Position numbers and translations under genes: made by a program
Shown: piece by piece, positions 1 through 11,451 of the stretch
Numbering within the stretch: position 1 is the first letter of the stretch
Layout: each line of letters opens with the position of its first letter
Notes under the pieces: generated by a model
Seen by the model: only the letters and a program-made list of their open reading frames with translations
Told to the model about the DNA's origin: nothing
Databases searched by the model: none
Assembly (NCBI GenBank): GCA_963573385.1
Contig: CAUYLG010071648.1
Span: 124,001 to 188,000 of the forward strand
DNA length: 64,000 nt
Source: Cacajao melanocephalus
Taxonomy: Eukaryota > Chordata > Mammalia > Primates > Pitheciidae
Direction: 5' to 3'

Positions 1-148
1 TTTGTATTTTTAGTAGAGATGGGGTTTTACCATGTTGGCCAGGCTGGTCTTGAACTTCTGACCTCAGGTGATCTGCCCACCTCAGGTGATCTGACCCCTC
101 AGCCTCCCAAACAGTTGAGATTACAGGAATGAGCCACTGCACCCAGCC
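1..148 (-). mobile_element. Alu SINE fragment, cut by the left edge
   Basis: Reads as the reverse complement of an Alu left arm and ends in the complement of the Alu 5' end (gagccactgcacccagcc). The rest lies outside the window. It carries a local tandem duplication: ctcaggtgatctg occurs twice, at about 62 and 82, where Alu has one copy. Confidence 0.93.
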
Positions 149-1417
149 ACCAAATACTATTAATTGACATTTTTTAAATAATCAAACACTTGGCTCAACT
201 ATATATGTATATATAATTCTTACTGGGATTTCAACTACTGGACATTTTCTGTTAATCCGGTCTCACAATTAACTATCTCTCCACAACCTCTCAGGTGTGC
301 AGACGCAGGTATGACTGTCAAAGAAAAATGCCTACTTCCTGTGTATCACAAACCAGCCTGCCTTTCACTGAGAAATAGATAAGATTGTGTGCAGAGGCAT
401 TACACTTCTTAGTGGCTTTCGTTTTTATCACTGTAGAACCACATTTAGGTGATTAAAATATTTGGTATGGAGTTAGTAGTTTTCCAACTGAAATGTATGG
501 AAAATATATATTATTTTTATGTTAATTAGAGGCTTTATAACTATGTGTCAGTCTTTGTTTAAAAAAATAGTCATTCAATCAAATGAGTATGCACCTGCTG
601 TGTCAATTAAGCTTACATTGGAAGGCATATAGAAGTGGCAGAGTAGAAATAAATGAAAAAAAAAAATCCTTCACCTTTCTCACTTTATAACAAGAGATTT
701 TAACTGTACTGTAGAGCCAAAGACAGCTGTTTCAAGTGCTCAATAGAGGGAAACATCAAAAGGGTAGGTTAATTTTTTAATTGAGCCTCACTAAGAACAT
801 GGATAAAAATCTATCCCCCTAATAAATTTATTGTGACATCTTGTAACTATAAATGATGGGGCTCCTGCTTCAAGCACCTACACTTACTCCTGCAAAATGA
901 CTCTTTAAGCTGTGTTCACATTTGGCCTCTAACTCCAGTGAGAATGAATCAGAAGAAAACAGAGCTGTAATACCATCTGAGTGATTTATAACAGACATAA
1001 GGAAAGGTACTAGTCCCTGAAAGTTTATACACTCATAGACAAAGGATTATGTAACCAGGGTGATATACATCTGGTCCTACCCAAGATCCAAGTAATATAG
1101 TACTTCATGTTTCTAGTCACTAAATGAATGAACTGGAAACAAAAATATTTTTGTATACTGGTGGTTTTAGGGGAGGGGAACAAACATTCTTATTTCACAT
1201 TGATACATAAGTACTAGATTTAGGATTCTTAATTCAATTCCCTAAAGCAACCATGAATGAGCTTCAGGAAAACTATGAACACCTTGAAATTAAGTATACA
1301 CAATTTCGTATAGATACATACATACACTTTTATAGAAGAAGGAGACTTGTATCTTTCATTGGATTCTTTGTATAGTCTATAGTTACACACACAAAATAAT
1401 TTAATATTACTTGCAGT
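149..1417. other. Unassigned AT-rich sequence
   Basis: I see no gene, young repeat or strong signal. There is a short A-run near 655-666. The 68-codon minus frame at 1229-1435 has no recognisable domain and looks like chance. Confidence 0.6.
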
Positions 1418-2130
1418 ATTGATGAAAATAGTCAAACTCTGTAAAATAATTTAAGAGATTTATTCTGAGCCAAATATGAGTGACCATGGCCCATGACACA
1501 GCCCTCAGGAGGTGATTGGGGTACACCTTGGTTTTATATATTTTAGGGCAGCATTAGACATCAATCAAATACATTTTGGAATGTTTGGTTCAGAAAGGCA
1601 GAACAACTCAAATCCAGGGCTCCCAGGCTATAGGGAAATTTAAATATTTTCTGGTTGACAATTGGTTGAGTTTATCTGAAGACCTGGGATCAATAGAAAG
1701 GAAATGTTCAAGTTAAGATAAAGGATTGTGGAGACCAAGTTTTATTGTGCAGAAGAAGCTCTCAAACAGCAGACTTCAGAGAGTGAGCAGGTTGTAAAAT
1801 ATTTCTTATCATACCTAAAAGGATGCTTGGCCCTTAGTTGATTATCTCCTGGACCTGGAAAAGAAGGAAGGAAAACAAAGGGAAAGGAGATTCTCTATAG
1901 AATGTGGATTTTTCTCATAAGAGACTTGGCAGAAGAATTTCAAAGTATGGCAAGGAAGTACATTTTGGGTTAAATATTTTGATTTTTTTCCTTGTCTCAT
2001 AAAGTTATGCCACAGTCACATTGAAAAGTAAGTCACAATATATAGGGTTAAATAAAACCTATCAGATGAGAATTTATGGTTTGTATGGCATGACTCCCCA
2101 GATCCCTTAGATAGGAAATGGGGCAGGATA
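1418..2130 (-). repeat. Possible old ERV-type LTR, family not named
   Basis: The stretch gives the impression of a familiar multicopy repeat, but I cannot name the family. Read on the minus strand it has an AATAAA signal (plus-strand tttatt at 1459-1464) followed by a short U5-like tail, as in an LTR 3' end. The boundaries are approximate. No internal retroviral sequence is joined to it. Confidence 0.35.
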
Positions 2131-3594
2131 AAAAAATAAAATAAAAAAATCAGAGCTTAGTTCTCAGTAGATACCTTTGAAATTAGGGAAAGGATGATTC
2201 ACATAGATTCAAATGGTGATTTTTTCAATTTGTTGTAAACAATGAACAAAAAACAGAATTCTCCTACAGTTTCTGACTCTTGTGTTCCAACTTACAATTC
2301 CTTCCAAGCATACTCCCTATCCTACTAAAGGAATTCTGATTTGGAAAAATAATTTTAGGAATATAAATATGATCATACTTCTCACTGCCTATGGCTCTGA
2401 TCTCCCTCTGGCCACTTGTCTCCCTCAGGTTCTCTGCCCCAGGCCTATTGATCCCTGCAATTTCCAGTGTGTTTTGCGCTCTCTGACCTCTCACCCATTG
2501 CAGACATAGCTTTTTCTGTCTAAAACAGTATATCCACTTTTGGCTTCAACTGATTGTCTTTCAGGATTCCTCTCTGGTGAGCTTCAACCAGGACCCTGGG
2601 CAAATCTCTATCAATGCACATGTCAAACTGCATTAAAATAATGTGTTTATTTTCTTCCCTTTCTGAATTGAAGACTTTCTTGAGACCATATGAGTTTAAT
2701 ATTTTATTCACCTTGATAAGACTGCAGCCTCACACCACATCTGGAATATAATGGGTCAGTTGTCTTTATTGAAGATTGATTATTCTGGAAAACAAACAAG
2801 TTGTAAAGACCAAAATATTGTAAGTTTTTCTTTTTACGGTGCATATATTTGAAGGAAAAATTCGATATAGGTTAAAGAAATTAACAACTGCTTTTAGAAC
2901 AAATTTCATGTAGAAAGAAGCAATGTAGAATATATCTGGTAATAAAATTATAATTAAAAAAGTCTTCAAAATTATTAGTATACATGCTTACCTGAGTTTA
3001 CCGATTAAGATGTCAGAGTTTGGCATAAATGCTGTAAGACTATAAACTCAGCCAAAAATAATCTTGTATAATTTATTTGACAGATAAGACTAACTTAATG
3101 TTGCTGGTTCAATAAAAACAGCAAATTCTTCTGGATTAGTGGCAAAAATAACTATGCGTTTAACTTTAAACTTCTTTCTTCGGTAAACACCTGATATTCA
3201 CAGGCTATAAAAATGGTTAATAAAAAATTAAGTTGATATGAAACTAGCTTTGTTTAGTATGTGCGTTTTCAAAAGTAACCTAGATAAACTCTTAAAATGA
3301 AAGAATTAAATACATATAAAAGGGATAAATGCTTGTAGATAAACTTTTTGTGTAATTTAGAATCTTAAATTTTTTTTTTAAATTCAATAATAAATGCTTG
3401 CTGGATGTCTGGGTCATTTCCAATGAAAAGAGATTATGATATGAAAAAATCATGTTTTTAAAAATTGTCAAATGGTTTCACCTATAAAATGTTGATATCT
3501 AAAAAACCATTCAGGATTTTTTGCTTCTTAGGTTTTTACTAAAATTTAAGGTAACTAAGAATTTTAATTAATATATAATTATGTAAGTTGTGGG
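2131..3594. other. Unassigned sequence
   Basis: There is no recognised gene or repeat. Short frames at 2264-2711 and 2766-2969 lack domains. A somewhat less AT-rich patch lies at 2400-2500. An ancient repeat could be hidden here, but I cannot name one. Confidence 0.5.
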
Positions 3595-4945
3595 TTTTTT
3601 TGGTTGACCAGAGATAGACCTGGAAAAGCTGAGTTGGCAGATGTCTGAAACAGCAGCAGAAGGTTTAACGCCCAGCCCATCTGTTTACAATATACAGGAG
3701 CTGAAGTTTCCCGTACATATCTGTACTTCTCTCCCTCAGCTTCAGATTTATCCTCAGCAGCACATTCATTTCTTTCCTAGATCTGCCTTGGCCATAAAAG
3801 ACACAACTCTTCAGGGTGATATCCTATCATATAAACCTAGGCATTAATTGTGTCCTAAGTCCCTCTGGGTCTCTTCCCAGTATTTTTTTTTTTTTTGAGG
3901 GGGTCTTACTCTGTCACCCAGGCTGGAGTGCAAGTAGCATGATCTGGACTCACTACAACCTTCATCTCCAGGGCTCAAGCCATCTTCCCACCTCAGTCTC
4001 CCAAGTAGCTGGGATTACAGGCATATGCCATCAGGCTAATTTTTGTATTTTTTGATAGAGACAGGGTTTTGCTTTGTTGTCCAGTCTGGTATTAAACTCC
4101 CGGGCCCAAGCAATCTGCCCACCTTGGACTAATGCTAGGATTACAGGTGTGAGTCTCTGGGCCCAGCCTCGCTTCCCAGTCTATGGCTCCAGAGCACTGT
4201 AGGGGCCTGTCACTTCAGTAGACAAGGCTTCCACTGGTGTTGTGGGGAGCATCTCGGGCATTGAGTCAGGTGCAAGGGTCACTCACTTCTTGGAGATAAT
4301 CCTGATAGAGCCAACAAAGGTGAGGCAGTTCTCTCTCTGATGGCTGTTTCCAGCTGTACCATGGGTACCAGGGGACCCCTGAGATCAGGATGGGGACTGG
4401 CAGAGAAGTACTCACAGCTCTATGAGAGGCAGGTCCCGGGGTTCAACCTGGGGGATGTAGTAACTGAGGAGAACATGATCCCTGTCTTTCTGGATGGCAT
4501 GGGTCAACATCTTCTGCTGCTTCATACAGACTCCTGTGTATGGAGCACGGAAGATGATACTCTTGTGGGTGTCAACAAACTGTTTCAAGAGCCTAACATC
4601 CTAAAGTCAACATGCAGCTTGTGATCTTGGCTGATGGGGCAAGGATTCCCAGCAACTTTATTACTATGTATACACGTCTTTTGAGTCTGCTTTGCGGGTA
4701 TACCACCCTTGTAGTAGCCACAATAGTCCATCCAGTTGGGGTGAGAACGTTACGGCTCCTGGTATTCTGATTCCAGATATTTCCAGGGTTCATTCTTATA
4801 AAGGGAAATGGGAACTGGGGACAAAAAGTCTTTCTCAGAGGGAGTTTTGGTGAAAGAGTCTGGAGGGGAACCTGAACTCCACTGGTACTTCAGAAGAGAG
4901 AAAGGATAGGAAGTTGCCCTTGTAGTGTTTAATGTGGGCATCGCT
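3595..4945 (-). pseudogene. MRPS18B: Processed pseudogene of mitochondrial ribosomal protein S18B
   Basis: The minus strand from about 4941 to 4188 translates, across several frames, into pieces that resemble MRPS18B, a protein of the small mitoribosomal subunit. Visible pieces are [17 protein letters not shown] near 4820-4765, GNPCPI and DHKLHVDF near 4650-4605, [10 protein letters not shown] near 4460-4430, and a C-terminal piece MPEMLPTTPVEALST near 4260-4215. There are no introns, which fits an L1-mediated mRNA copy. Stops and frameshifts separate the pieces (for example a TAA just after the KYLESE piece), and the expected stop region near 4188 is altered. Sequence that looks like its 3' untranslated region continues to about 3602, ending in a short A-run (plus-strand T-run at 3595-3601). 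An AluJ splits this 3' part. No clear target duplication of the pseudogene itself was found. The MRPS18B identity comes from recalled protein sequence. Confidence 0.85.
3882..4171 (-). mobile_element. AluJ-like SINE inside the MRPS18B pseudogene
   Basis: Dimeric Alu in reverse orientation: poly-T at 3883-3896, both arms, ending gggcccagcc. Its divergence suggests AluJ. The 9-bp direct repeat cttcccagt at 3873-3881 and 4172-4180 is the target-site duplication, so the Alu landed after the pseudogene formed. Confidence 0.9.
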
Positions 4946-4989
4946 ATCTTAACATGTGCCCAGAGCAGACAAATTGTGTTCTTTGACAA

Positions 4990-5008
4990 ATATATATATA
5001 TATATATA
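4990..5008. repeat. (TA)n microsatellite
   Basis: About nine TA units just upstream of the pseudogene's 5' end. Confidence 0.9.
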
Positions 5009-5029
5009 ATTTTGTAATTTGGAGGTTAT

Positions 5030-5850
5030 TTAAAAGTTATTTATAACGTAAAATTAAAAACAGCAAGTCAGAGAGAGAAAGAGAGAGGTAAAAGGATTAT
5101 ATAGAGAGAGAGCTGTATTTTTGGTAATGAAGGTTATAAAAAGAAGAAAATAAGTTTGTATGAGAGAAAATCTTATATGGTAAATTTTTTGTCCTAAATA
5201 AAATGGCTTACTATTTTTAAAAGAGGTAGTACAGGACAAATCAAAAGGTCCAGACATGTTGTTGATGGTCTATGTAGGAAAACAAATTTATAAAAGAAAT
5301 TTTGTATGAGATTTAGTTGCCTATAATTAAAAAGAAATTATCTATAACATTTTTCTAAGATTAGTCACCATGTTAAAATAAGATTTTTCTAAGGTATTAA
5401 TTTACTCTGAATAAAATTATAAGAGGTTTGTTTTTTAATTTTATAATCTTTGACTTACGGCTCCCTTATCCCCAGTGGCTTCTGCAGGCAACACACCTCA
5501 TTCCTACCAATCACCCATTGATTCCTGTCAGAGAGTCACCTGGATAGTACCAAGTGCAGGGCATCTTACCAGCCTTCCTCTATGATGCCCCCTGGCAGGT
5601 CACCAATGAGAAAGAGGGATGGTTATTGTACAAGTTGTCTTCACAACTTTAGATCTTTACAACTAGAAGTCACATTCTAAATGATTACGGAAAGACCTTG
5701 AGGGTTCAAAACCTCATTCAGAGTATTATTCAGACACATGAACCCAACTGAGCAGATGTCTAGTCCCTTTTGAACATTCTCCTCACTGTCAAAAATTAAA
5801 AAAAAAAGAAAAAAGAAAAAAAATTCCTCAGTTTTAAAAGTGCTAGGGAG
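5030..5850 (+). mobile_element. Probable 5' internal part of the class I ERV
   Basis: AT-rich sequence with GA-rich patches (5068-5112), followed by a more GC-balanced stretch (5450-5700). It leads straight into recognisable gag sequence. Assignment to the ERV rests mainly on position and a general resemblance to ERV leader/gag sequence. No 5' LTR or primer-binding site was found. The A-rich run at 5796-5823 could mark another insertion edge. Confidence 0.4.
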
Positions 5851-6600
5851 GAAATGGACAGAGCCCACAGAGACAAGATAAACAATCCTGTTAAAAGACC
5901 AGGGAATGAGGCTGTGACAGACCTTGACCACCTTTGGGATCCAGAGACAGGTATGAAAAAGGCAAGATTCAGGCAAGATGAAATGTTAATGTTAAAGGGA
6001 ATAAGGCCACAGAACAAAGACCCACCAAACGGTGAAAGCTAAGAAAAATTAATCGACAACCCCAGAAAAGTCTATCTATCTTCCCAGAGAGGTTGAGGGG
6101 AAAATATGAGGTTCTATACTGCTCTTACTCCTGATTCAGCAGAGAGAAAGGGAAAGAGAGAGAGGCAGTTCTGAAATCTGTCTCCCAGAGGACATCAGAC
6201 ATTAGCCATAAACTCCAAATGGTAAAATTAGAGCTCAGTGCTCCCATCCTAAGACTAACAGACCTAGCCAATAAGGTGTTCAACAACCAAGAAGGGGATG
6301 AGGAGCATAAGGAAGAAAGAGAGGCCAAAAAGCAAGCCCAACTGCTGGTTGTTACCAATCCATGGAAAACCATAGCTCTGGTGAGGTACTGCTGGTCCTA
6401 TAACCAATAGCAAGGAGTCCAAAGACCTAAGAGACCAGGACCAAACCAATGTGCCCTCTGCAAGGAAGAGGGTCACTAGAAAAGGGACCCATCTGAAAAG
6501 AGGGGGCAGGGGAATGTCCTACCCAGGTGTTTCACAGTAGCAGATGGTGTAAGTAGAAAAAATTGTCTGCAGGTCCTAGGGGCTCCTCAATTGGCCCTCC
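5851..6600 (+). pseudogene. Decayed gag of a class I (gamma-like) ERV
   Basis: Gag makes the structural polyprotein of a retrovirus. The frame at 5854-6042 contains TDLDHLWDPETG, typical of the capsid region of gamma-like ERVs. The frame at 6219-6410 holds a capsid C-terminal piece (LANKVFNNQEGDEEHKEERE) ending in a charged stretch. A nucleocapsid zinc-knuckle remnant, CALCKEEGH, lies at about 6450-6477 and is followed at once by a stop. Stops and frame changes separate all pieces, so no Gag protein can be made. Assignment to class I is by motif; I do not name the HERV group. Confidence 0.75.
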
Positions 6601-7190
6601 AGGTATCCGTCAAGGAGTCCTGACTGACACCGGACATAGGAGACAAATGTGGGCTACTTGGTTGACACAGGGGCAATCTACTTAGTTTTGACACACCCAG
6701 GGGTATACTTAACAAAATGTCAGGATTCCCCAAACAGGCAAAAAAACCCAGCAGATAACATGAACTGTTGTCTCAAGAATTCAAACCTTCTACCTAGCTT
6801 CCACAATATTTGGAGAGGCCTGGAGGAACTTACCCTTGAACAAGGAGCTCTTTTCCAGGATGTGGATAACATCCTTATTGCCATTCCCTCTAAAAAATTT
6901 GAGATCAAAATACCCGCTAGCCTTTAACTTCCTAGTAGATAGGGGTTCTAAAATACCCCCAAAAGCACAAATATCTCAGTAACAAGTTGCCTATCTGTGG
7001 TTCCTCCTAGAAGAAAACAACAAAGTTAGTCCCAAGGGAGATGGGAAGTAATATGCCAACTACAGCAGCCAAAAACCTGGAAACAACTTCAAGAGTTTCT
7101 GGGCATGGCAGGATTCTACAGCCTCTAAACTGCTAGTTTTGGCCTCATTGCCCATCCTCCATAAAAACAATTAAAAGAACACAGACCCTT
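6600..7190 (+). pseudogene. Protease and reverse transcriptase remnants, joined by deletion
   Basis: The frame at 6649-6927 begins with a retroviral aspartic-protease active site (LVDTGA at about 6658-6675). Within about 190 bp it reaches the palm region of reverse transcriptase (FQDVDNILIAIP at about 6855-6890). These two sites are normally several hundred residues apart, so most of the protease and the RT fingers have been lost while a frame happened to stay open. The catalytic RT site is itself altered. A frame-shifted RT piece ending LQEFLGMAGFY follows at about 7088-7121. Non-functional. Confidence 0.8.
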
Positions 7191-7720
7191 TTAAATGAAT
7201 GGCAAAATGTAACCAAGCATTCCCAAAACTTAAAACTCAGCTCACAAGGGCCCCAGCTTTAAGCCTACCAAACTTAACTAAATCTTTCCATCTTTATGTT
7301 CATGAAAAGGGAAAAGCCTTAGTAGCACTAACTCAAAGGTTGGGCCCACTGACCCACATATCCTACTTTTTCATGCAGCTGGACTCAGTTGCTAAATGCT
7401 GGTCCCCCTGCCTTTGGTTGATGGTAGCCATGACCCTCCTTTTAAAAGAGAGAAGTTAACCTTTGGACAACCCCTAACCATATGAACTCTCCACCGTACT
7501 CAGCCCCTCATAAAAGAAACAGGAGTAGAATGAGTATCTCCAGGCAAGGCTCTCAAGTTATAAAGTTATTGCAGGCTGTAAGAAATTTAGCCCAGCTGGC
7601 AATAGTTCATGAGCATGGCCACCAGAAGGGTAAAGTTAAAGTAATTAAAGAAAATAATAAAGCCACTCTAATGCCAAAACAAGCAGCTTTAAGAAATTTA
7701 CCCTTCAAATGAGACTTTTG
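7191..7720 (+). pseudogene. RT connection / RNase H remnant of ERV pol
   Basis: The frame at 7199-7459 resembles the connection segment between reverse transcriptase and RNase H of gamma-like pol (AFPKLKTQLTRAPALSLPNL, then LYVHEKGKALVALTQRLG and QLDSVAKCW). The frame at 7482-7712 continues pol-like sequence (KLLQAVRNLAQLAIVHEHG) into the RNase H/integrase region. Frames are separated by stops, and the RNase H core is largely missing or scrambled. Confidence 0.75.
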
Positions 7721-8499
7721 CTTTTCCTCCTGAATTCTACTCCTTGTTTTAAAACCAAACAAAAACTCTGGTTTACTCTTTAAAAAAAAAAATGGAAAAA
7801 GACCTCCAAATGGGAATATACCAGAGGTTCTGCATCATCCAGGATGGCAAAAAAGTCCTTATGAACGACTCATTTTCCCAAAAGAAGTTATATTACACGC
7901 CATTAGAGAAGCCCATTCCAGCACTCACTTCGGTCATAAGGCCCTTTATAACAGCTTTTCAAGAGCATAATGGCCCCAAATTTCAGGGAGCTAGACAAGG
8001 AGATGGTTACAATTTTCCCAACATGCTATGTTAAAAATTCTAATAACCACTCCTCAGAGTTTGGTGGGGGAGGCAAAAGGGAACTGCTTAGCTGATACAG
8101 TACCAACATAAATGCCCAGGGGAAGATTGGCAAATTTATTTCACAGATGTGCCCAGAGCCTTAAAAACCTTTAAATTTACTGAGTTGAACCACTCTCAGA
8201 TCTAAAATTGCTGATCTGTGTGAGTACAAAAACCCTCAACCAAGTAAGTTACCCTGGGGCTGCATATACTTTCTACCAGGACTTAGTTTACTTGCCCTCT
8301 TACAGGTAACCTCAGCTTTGCTTTGGGAGTAACCTTGTGGCATCCAGAGTCTACCATTGTTTGGAAAACACATGACATCAAGGATTTTATACCCTATGGC
8401 ACCTAATCCCCAGAGAAGTCAAAATCTTTGTTTCCCCCTTTTGCCCAAGGAATAAAAGGGTAACTAGGCTTATCCTAGGGCCATCAGGATAACGGGCAG
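7721..8499 (+). pseudogene. Integrase remnant and pol-env transition of the ERV
   Basis: The frame at 7792-8034 and the following bases to about 8170 sit where integrase should lie, and resemble it weakly. 8171-8499 has no open frame and no clear motif; by position it is the pol end and the env surface region. An A-run at 7782-7800 breaks the sequence. Confidence comes mainly from colinearity between clear pol and clear env pieces. Confidence 0.5.
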
Positions 8500-9112
8500 T
8501 CTCCTAAACCCCTGGGGAAGGGTTGTGTATCATGAAGCTACCCTCTGCAACCTCACAACAGTTATGGAAATGTGAGCTGATGAGACCGATGATGCCCCTA
8601 CCCAAACTCTCCCTAGTTTCATTAACCAATACTGTGCTTGGTAACTATCTGGCTCTTGATTACTTGTCAAAACAAGGTGAAGCATGTATAGTAACCAAGT
8701 CTTTCTCTTGTACTTGGGTAAATAATTCAGGATTAATTCAAAAAGACATTAAAATAATCTATAACCAGGTCAAGTTTTTGCACTAATTAACCAAAAGGAG
8801 GGAGACTCTCAGGGAATATTTTTAAAAAATCATAAAATAGGCCATCCCTAATCTCACTTGGTTCTTGTTCTTCCTGGGCCCTTTAGCTGCTATTCTACTT
8901 CTCTTGATTTTGGGGCCTGCCTCTTAAATTGTCTAGTCATTTTTGTGTCTAAACAAATAGAGGTCATAAAACTACAGATAATAGTTACTCAGTGCTATGA
9001 ACAACTAGGCTCACAGCCAGGAGATAACCAGACCTACCTAACGCTAGCTAGAGAAAAATCTCATTCCTCAGGGGACATATCCACACCCAAATTTAGCTTT
9101 AAGAAGTTATAG
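8500..9112 (+). pseudogene. Decayed env, transmembrane-subunit part
   Basis: Env mediates entry in an active retrovirus; this copy is broken. The frame at 8523-8786 resembles the ectodomain of a gamma-type transmembrane subunit (ALDYLSKQGEACIV, then CTWVNNSG). The conserved cysteine cluster is incomplete. A second frame at 8858-9112 carries the membrane anchor and tail region (LLNCLVIFVSKQIEVIKLQI). A stop and a frame change separate the two, and most of the surface subunit is unrecognisable. Confidence 0.75.
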
Positions 9113-9149
9113 AAGACAGACGCTTGCTCCTTTGAACCTCTAAAGGAGG

Positions 9150-9170
9150 GAATATAAGAAAAGGGGGATT
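9150..9170 (+). promoter_or_regulatory. Polypurine tract upstream of the ERV 3' LTR
   Basis: A purine-rich run (gggaatataagaaaaggggg) ends just before TGTTACCCAG at 9171, the layout expected at a retroviral U3 start. Confidence 0.6.
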
Positions 9171-9311
9171 TGTTACCCAGTGTAAAGACTACATGACATA
9201 TCTGAATTTCTACTCAACACTAATTCTGCTTATCTTTAAAAAACTGGATGTCTTCTTTAAGAAGTTTTCTCTGTATTCAGACTAGCTGAGACTGGTTAGG
9301 ACCAAAATAGT
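9171..9311 (+). repeat. 3' LTR of the class I ERV, first part
   Basis: Starts with TG directly after the polypurine tract and runs to the point where the MST provirus inserted. It appears to resume at 13009. Both joins have the same local context (accaaaatag before the MST, tgaccaaatc after). Confidence 0.6.
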
Positions 9312-9719
9312 CGATACTGTTTAGTACTGTTTCCCTACAAATCTCATGGCAAATTGTAATCCCCAATGTTGGAGGAGGGGACAGGTGGGAGGTGATCAAA
9401 TAATGGGGCTGGTTTCTCATAGTTTAGCACTATCCCCTTAGTGCTGTTCTTGTGATAGTGAATTCTCATGAGATCTGGTTGTTTAAAAGTGAGAGGTACC
9501 TTCCCCCTCACTCTCTCTTGCTCCTTCTTGAACCACCTAAAGTGCCTATTCCCACTTTGCCTTCAACCATTAGCAAAAGTTCCCTGAGGCCTTCCCAGGA
9601 GCATATGCCACCATGTTTCCTGTACATCCTGCAGAACTGTAAGCTGATTAAAGTTCTCTTCTTATATATTATCCAGTCTCAGGTATTACTTTATAGCAAT
9701 GTGAGACCAGACTAATTCA
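9312..9719 (+). repeat. 5' LTR of an MST-type MaLR provirus
   Basis: About 408 bp matching the MST LTR pattern: cgatactgttt start (TG decayed to CG), aattgtaatccccaatgttgg, gagatctggttgtttaaaag, and a polyadenylation-side end ...agactaattca. It is paired with a second copy at 11357-13008 in the same orientation. Confidence 0.88.
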
Positions 9720-11356
9720 GAAAATTGGTGCCTAGGAGTGGGCATTGCTACAAAGGTGCCTGAAAATGTGGACATGACTTTGGAATTGGGTAACAAGAAA
9801 AGGCTGGAAGAGTTTGGAGGGCTCAGAAGAAGAGAGGAAGAAGAAGAAAATTTTGGAACTTTCTGGAGACTGGTTGTATGGCTGTGACCAAAATGTTGAT
9901 AGTGATATAAATGGTGAAGGCAAAGCTGAGAAGGTCTCAGATGGAAATGAGGAATGGTAACTGGAGCAAAGATCACTTTTGTTATGCCTTAGCAAAGAGT
10001 TTTGGGTGCATTGTTCCCCTGCCCTAGGGATCTGTGGAACTTTGAACTTGAGAATGATGATCCAGGTTATCGGGTAAAAGAGATTTCTAAGCAGCAAAAC
10101 TTTCAAGATGTAGCCTGCCTGCTCCAACAGCTTATTCTCATATGTGTAAGCAAATCAATGACTTAAAAACTGAAGTTTATATTTAAAAGGGAAATAGAAC
10201 ATGTAAGTTTGGAAAATTTGTAGCTTGGCTATGTGGTAGAAAAAAAAGCCCATTTTCTGGAGAGAAATTTAAGCAGGCTGCAGAAATTTGCATAAGTGAA
10301 AAGGAGCCAAGTGTTAAGGAGACAAGTGTTCCCCAAGACAGTGGGGAAAAGGCCTTGAAGGCATTTCGGAGACATTTGCAGCAGCCCCTCCCATCACAGA
10401 CTTGGAGGTTTAGGAGAAAAGAACAGCTGTGTTGGCCAGACCCAGGGCCTCATTGCCCTGCTCAGCCTCAAGACACGGCTCCCCACAGGTCACCTGCTCT
10501 GGCTTTCGCATCAGCCCAAAGGGCCTGAGATACAGCTCAAGCGGCTGCTTCAGAGAATGCAAACCATAAGCCTCGGCAGCTTCTATGTGGTGCTAAGCCT
10601 GTGGGTCCACAGAGTATGAGAGTTAAAGCTTAGTAGCCTTTGCCTAGATTTAGGAGGATGTATAGAAAAGCCTGGATGTCCAGGTAGAGTTCTGCTACAG
10701 GGGTACAGCCCTCATTGAAAACCTCTACGAGGGCAGTGTGCAGGTGAAATGCGGGGGAGGAGACCCTATGCAGAGTTCCCACTGGAGCACTCCATAATGG
10801 AGTTATGAGAAGGGGGTAACAGTCCTCCAGACCCCAGCATTGTAGATCTACCAACATCTTTAACATTTTCAACATCCTGGAAAAGTTCTAGGAACCAAAC
10901 AGCAGCCAGTGAGAGCAGCTGCAGAGGCTGACTCTTGAAAACTATAGGGCCAGAGCTTCCCAAGGCTTCAGAAGCCCACTCCTCACACCAGTTTGACCCA
11001 GATGTGGGACATGTAGTCAAAAGTGATTACCACGGAGCTTTAAGATTTGATTACTGCTCTGTTGACTTTTAGACTTGCATGGGGCCCATAGCATCTTTTA
11101 CTTTGGTCAATTTCTCCCTTTTGGAATAAGAATATTTACCTAATGCTTGTACCTTCATTGTATCTTGGAAGCAACTAGCTTGTTTTTGATTTTACAGGCT
11201 TATAGATGAAAAGGACTTAACTTGTCTCACATGAGACATGGGACTTTGGAATTTTGAGTTAATGTTGGAATAAGTTAAGACTTTGAGGAACTGTTGGGAA
11301 GGCATGAATGTGTTTTGCAATGTGAGAACATAAGATTTGGGGGGTCAGGGGCAGAA
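9720..11356 (+). mobile_element. Internal region of the MST/MaLR provirus
   Basis: Begins gaaaattggtgcctaggagt directly after the 5' LTR, then follows the known MST/THE internal sequence throughout, for example tgaaaatgtggacatgactt near 9761 and gcagcccctcccatcacaga near 10381. It ends with a G-rich tract (11336-11356). MaLR elements are non-autonomous and encode no working proteins; frames such as 9686-10127 and 10630-11020, both minus, are fortuitous. Confidence 0.88.
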
Positions 11357-11451
11357 TGATATCATTTGAATCTGTATTCTACAAAATCCCATGTAGAATT
11401 GTAATCCCCAGTGTTGGAGGTGGGGGCCTAATAGGAGGTGATTGAATCATA
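11357..11451 (+). repeat. 3' LTR of the MST provirus, first part
   Basis: Starts tgatatcatttgaatctg and runs through gtaatccccagtgttggagg to gattgaatcat, where an L1 interrupts it. The same LTR resumes at 12698. Confidence 0.87.

Noticed and set aside
3641..3847. 68-codon plus frame starting MSETAAEG
   Set aside because: It lies antisense to the 3' UTR part of the MRPS18B pseudogene.
4340..4624. 94-codon plus frame
   Set aside because: Antisense to the MRPS18B pseudogene, whose minus strand gives the recognisable protein.
9686..10127. 96- and 131-codon minus frames
   Set aside because: They lie antisense in the MST internal region, which encodes no protein on that strand.
10630..11020. Two overlapping minus frames near 10.6-11 kb
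   Set aside because: Also antisense in the MST internal region; GC-richer composition explains them.
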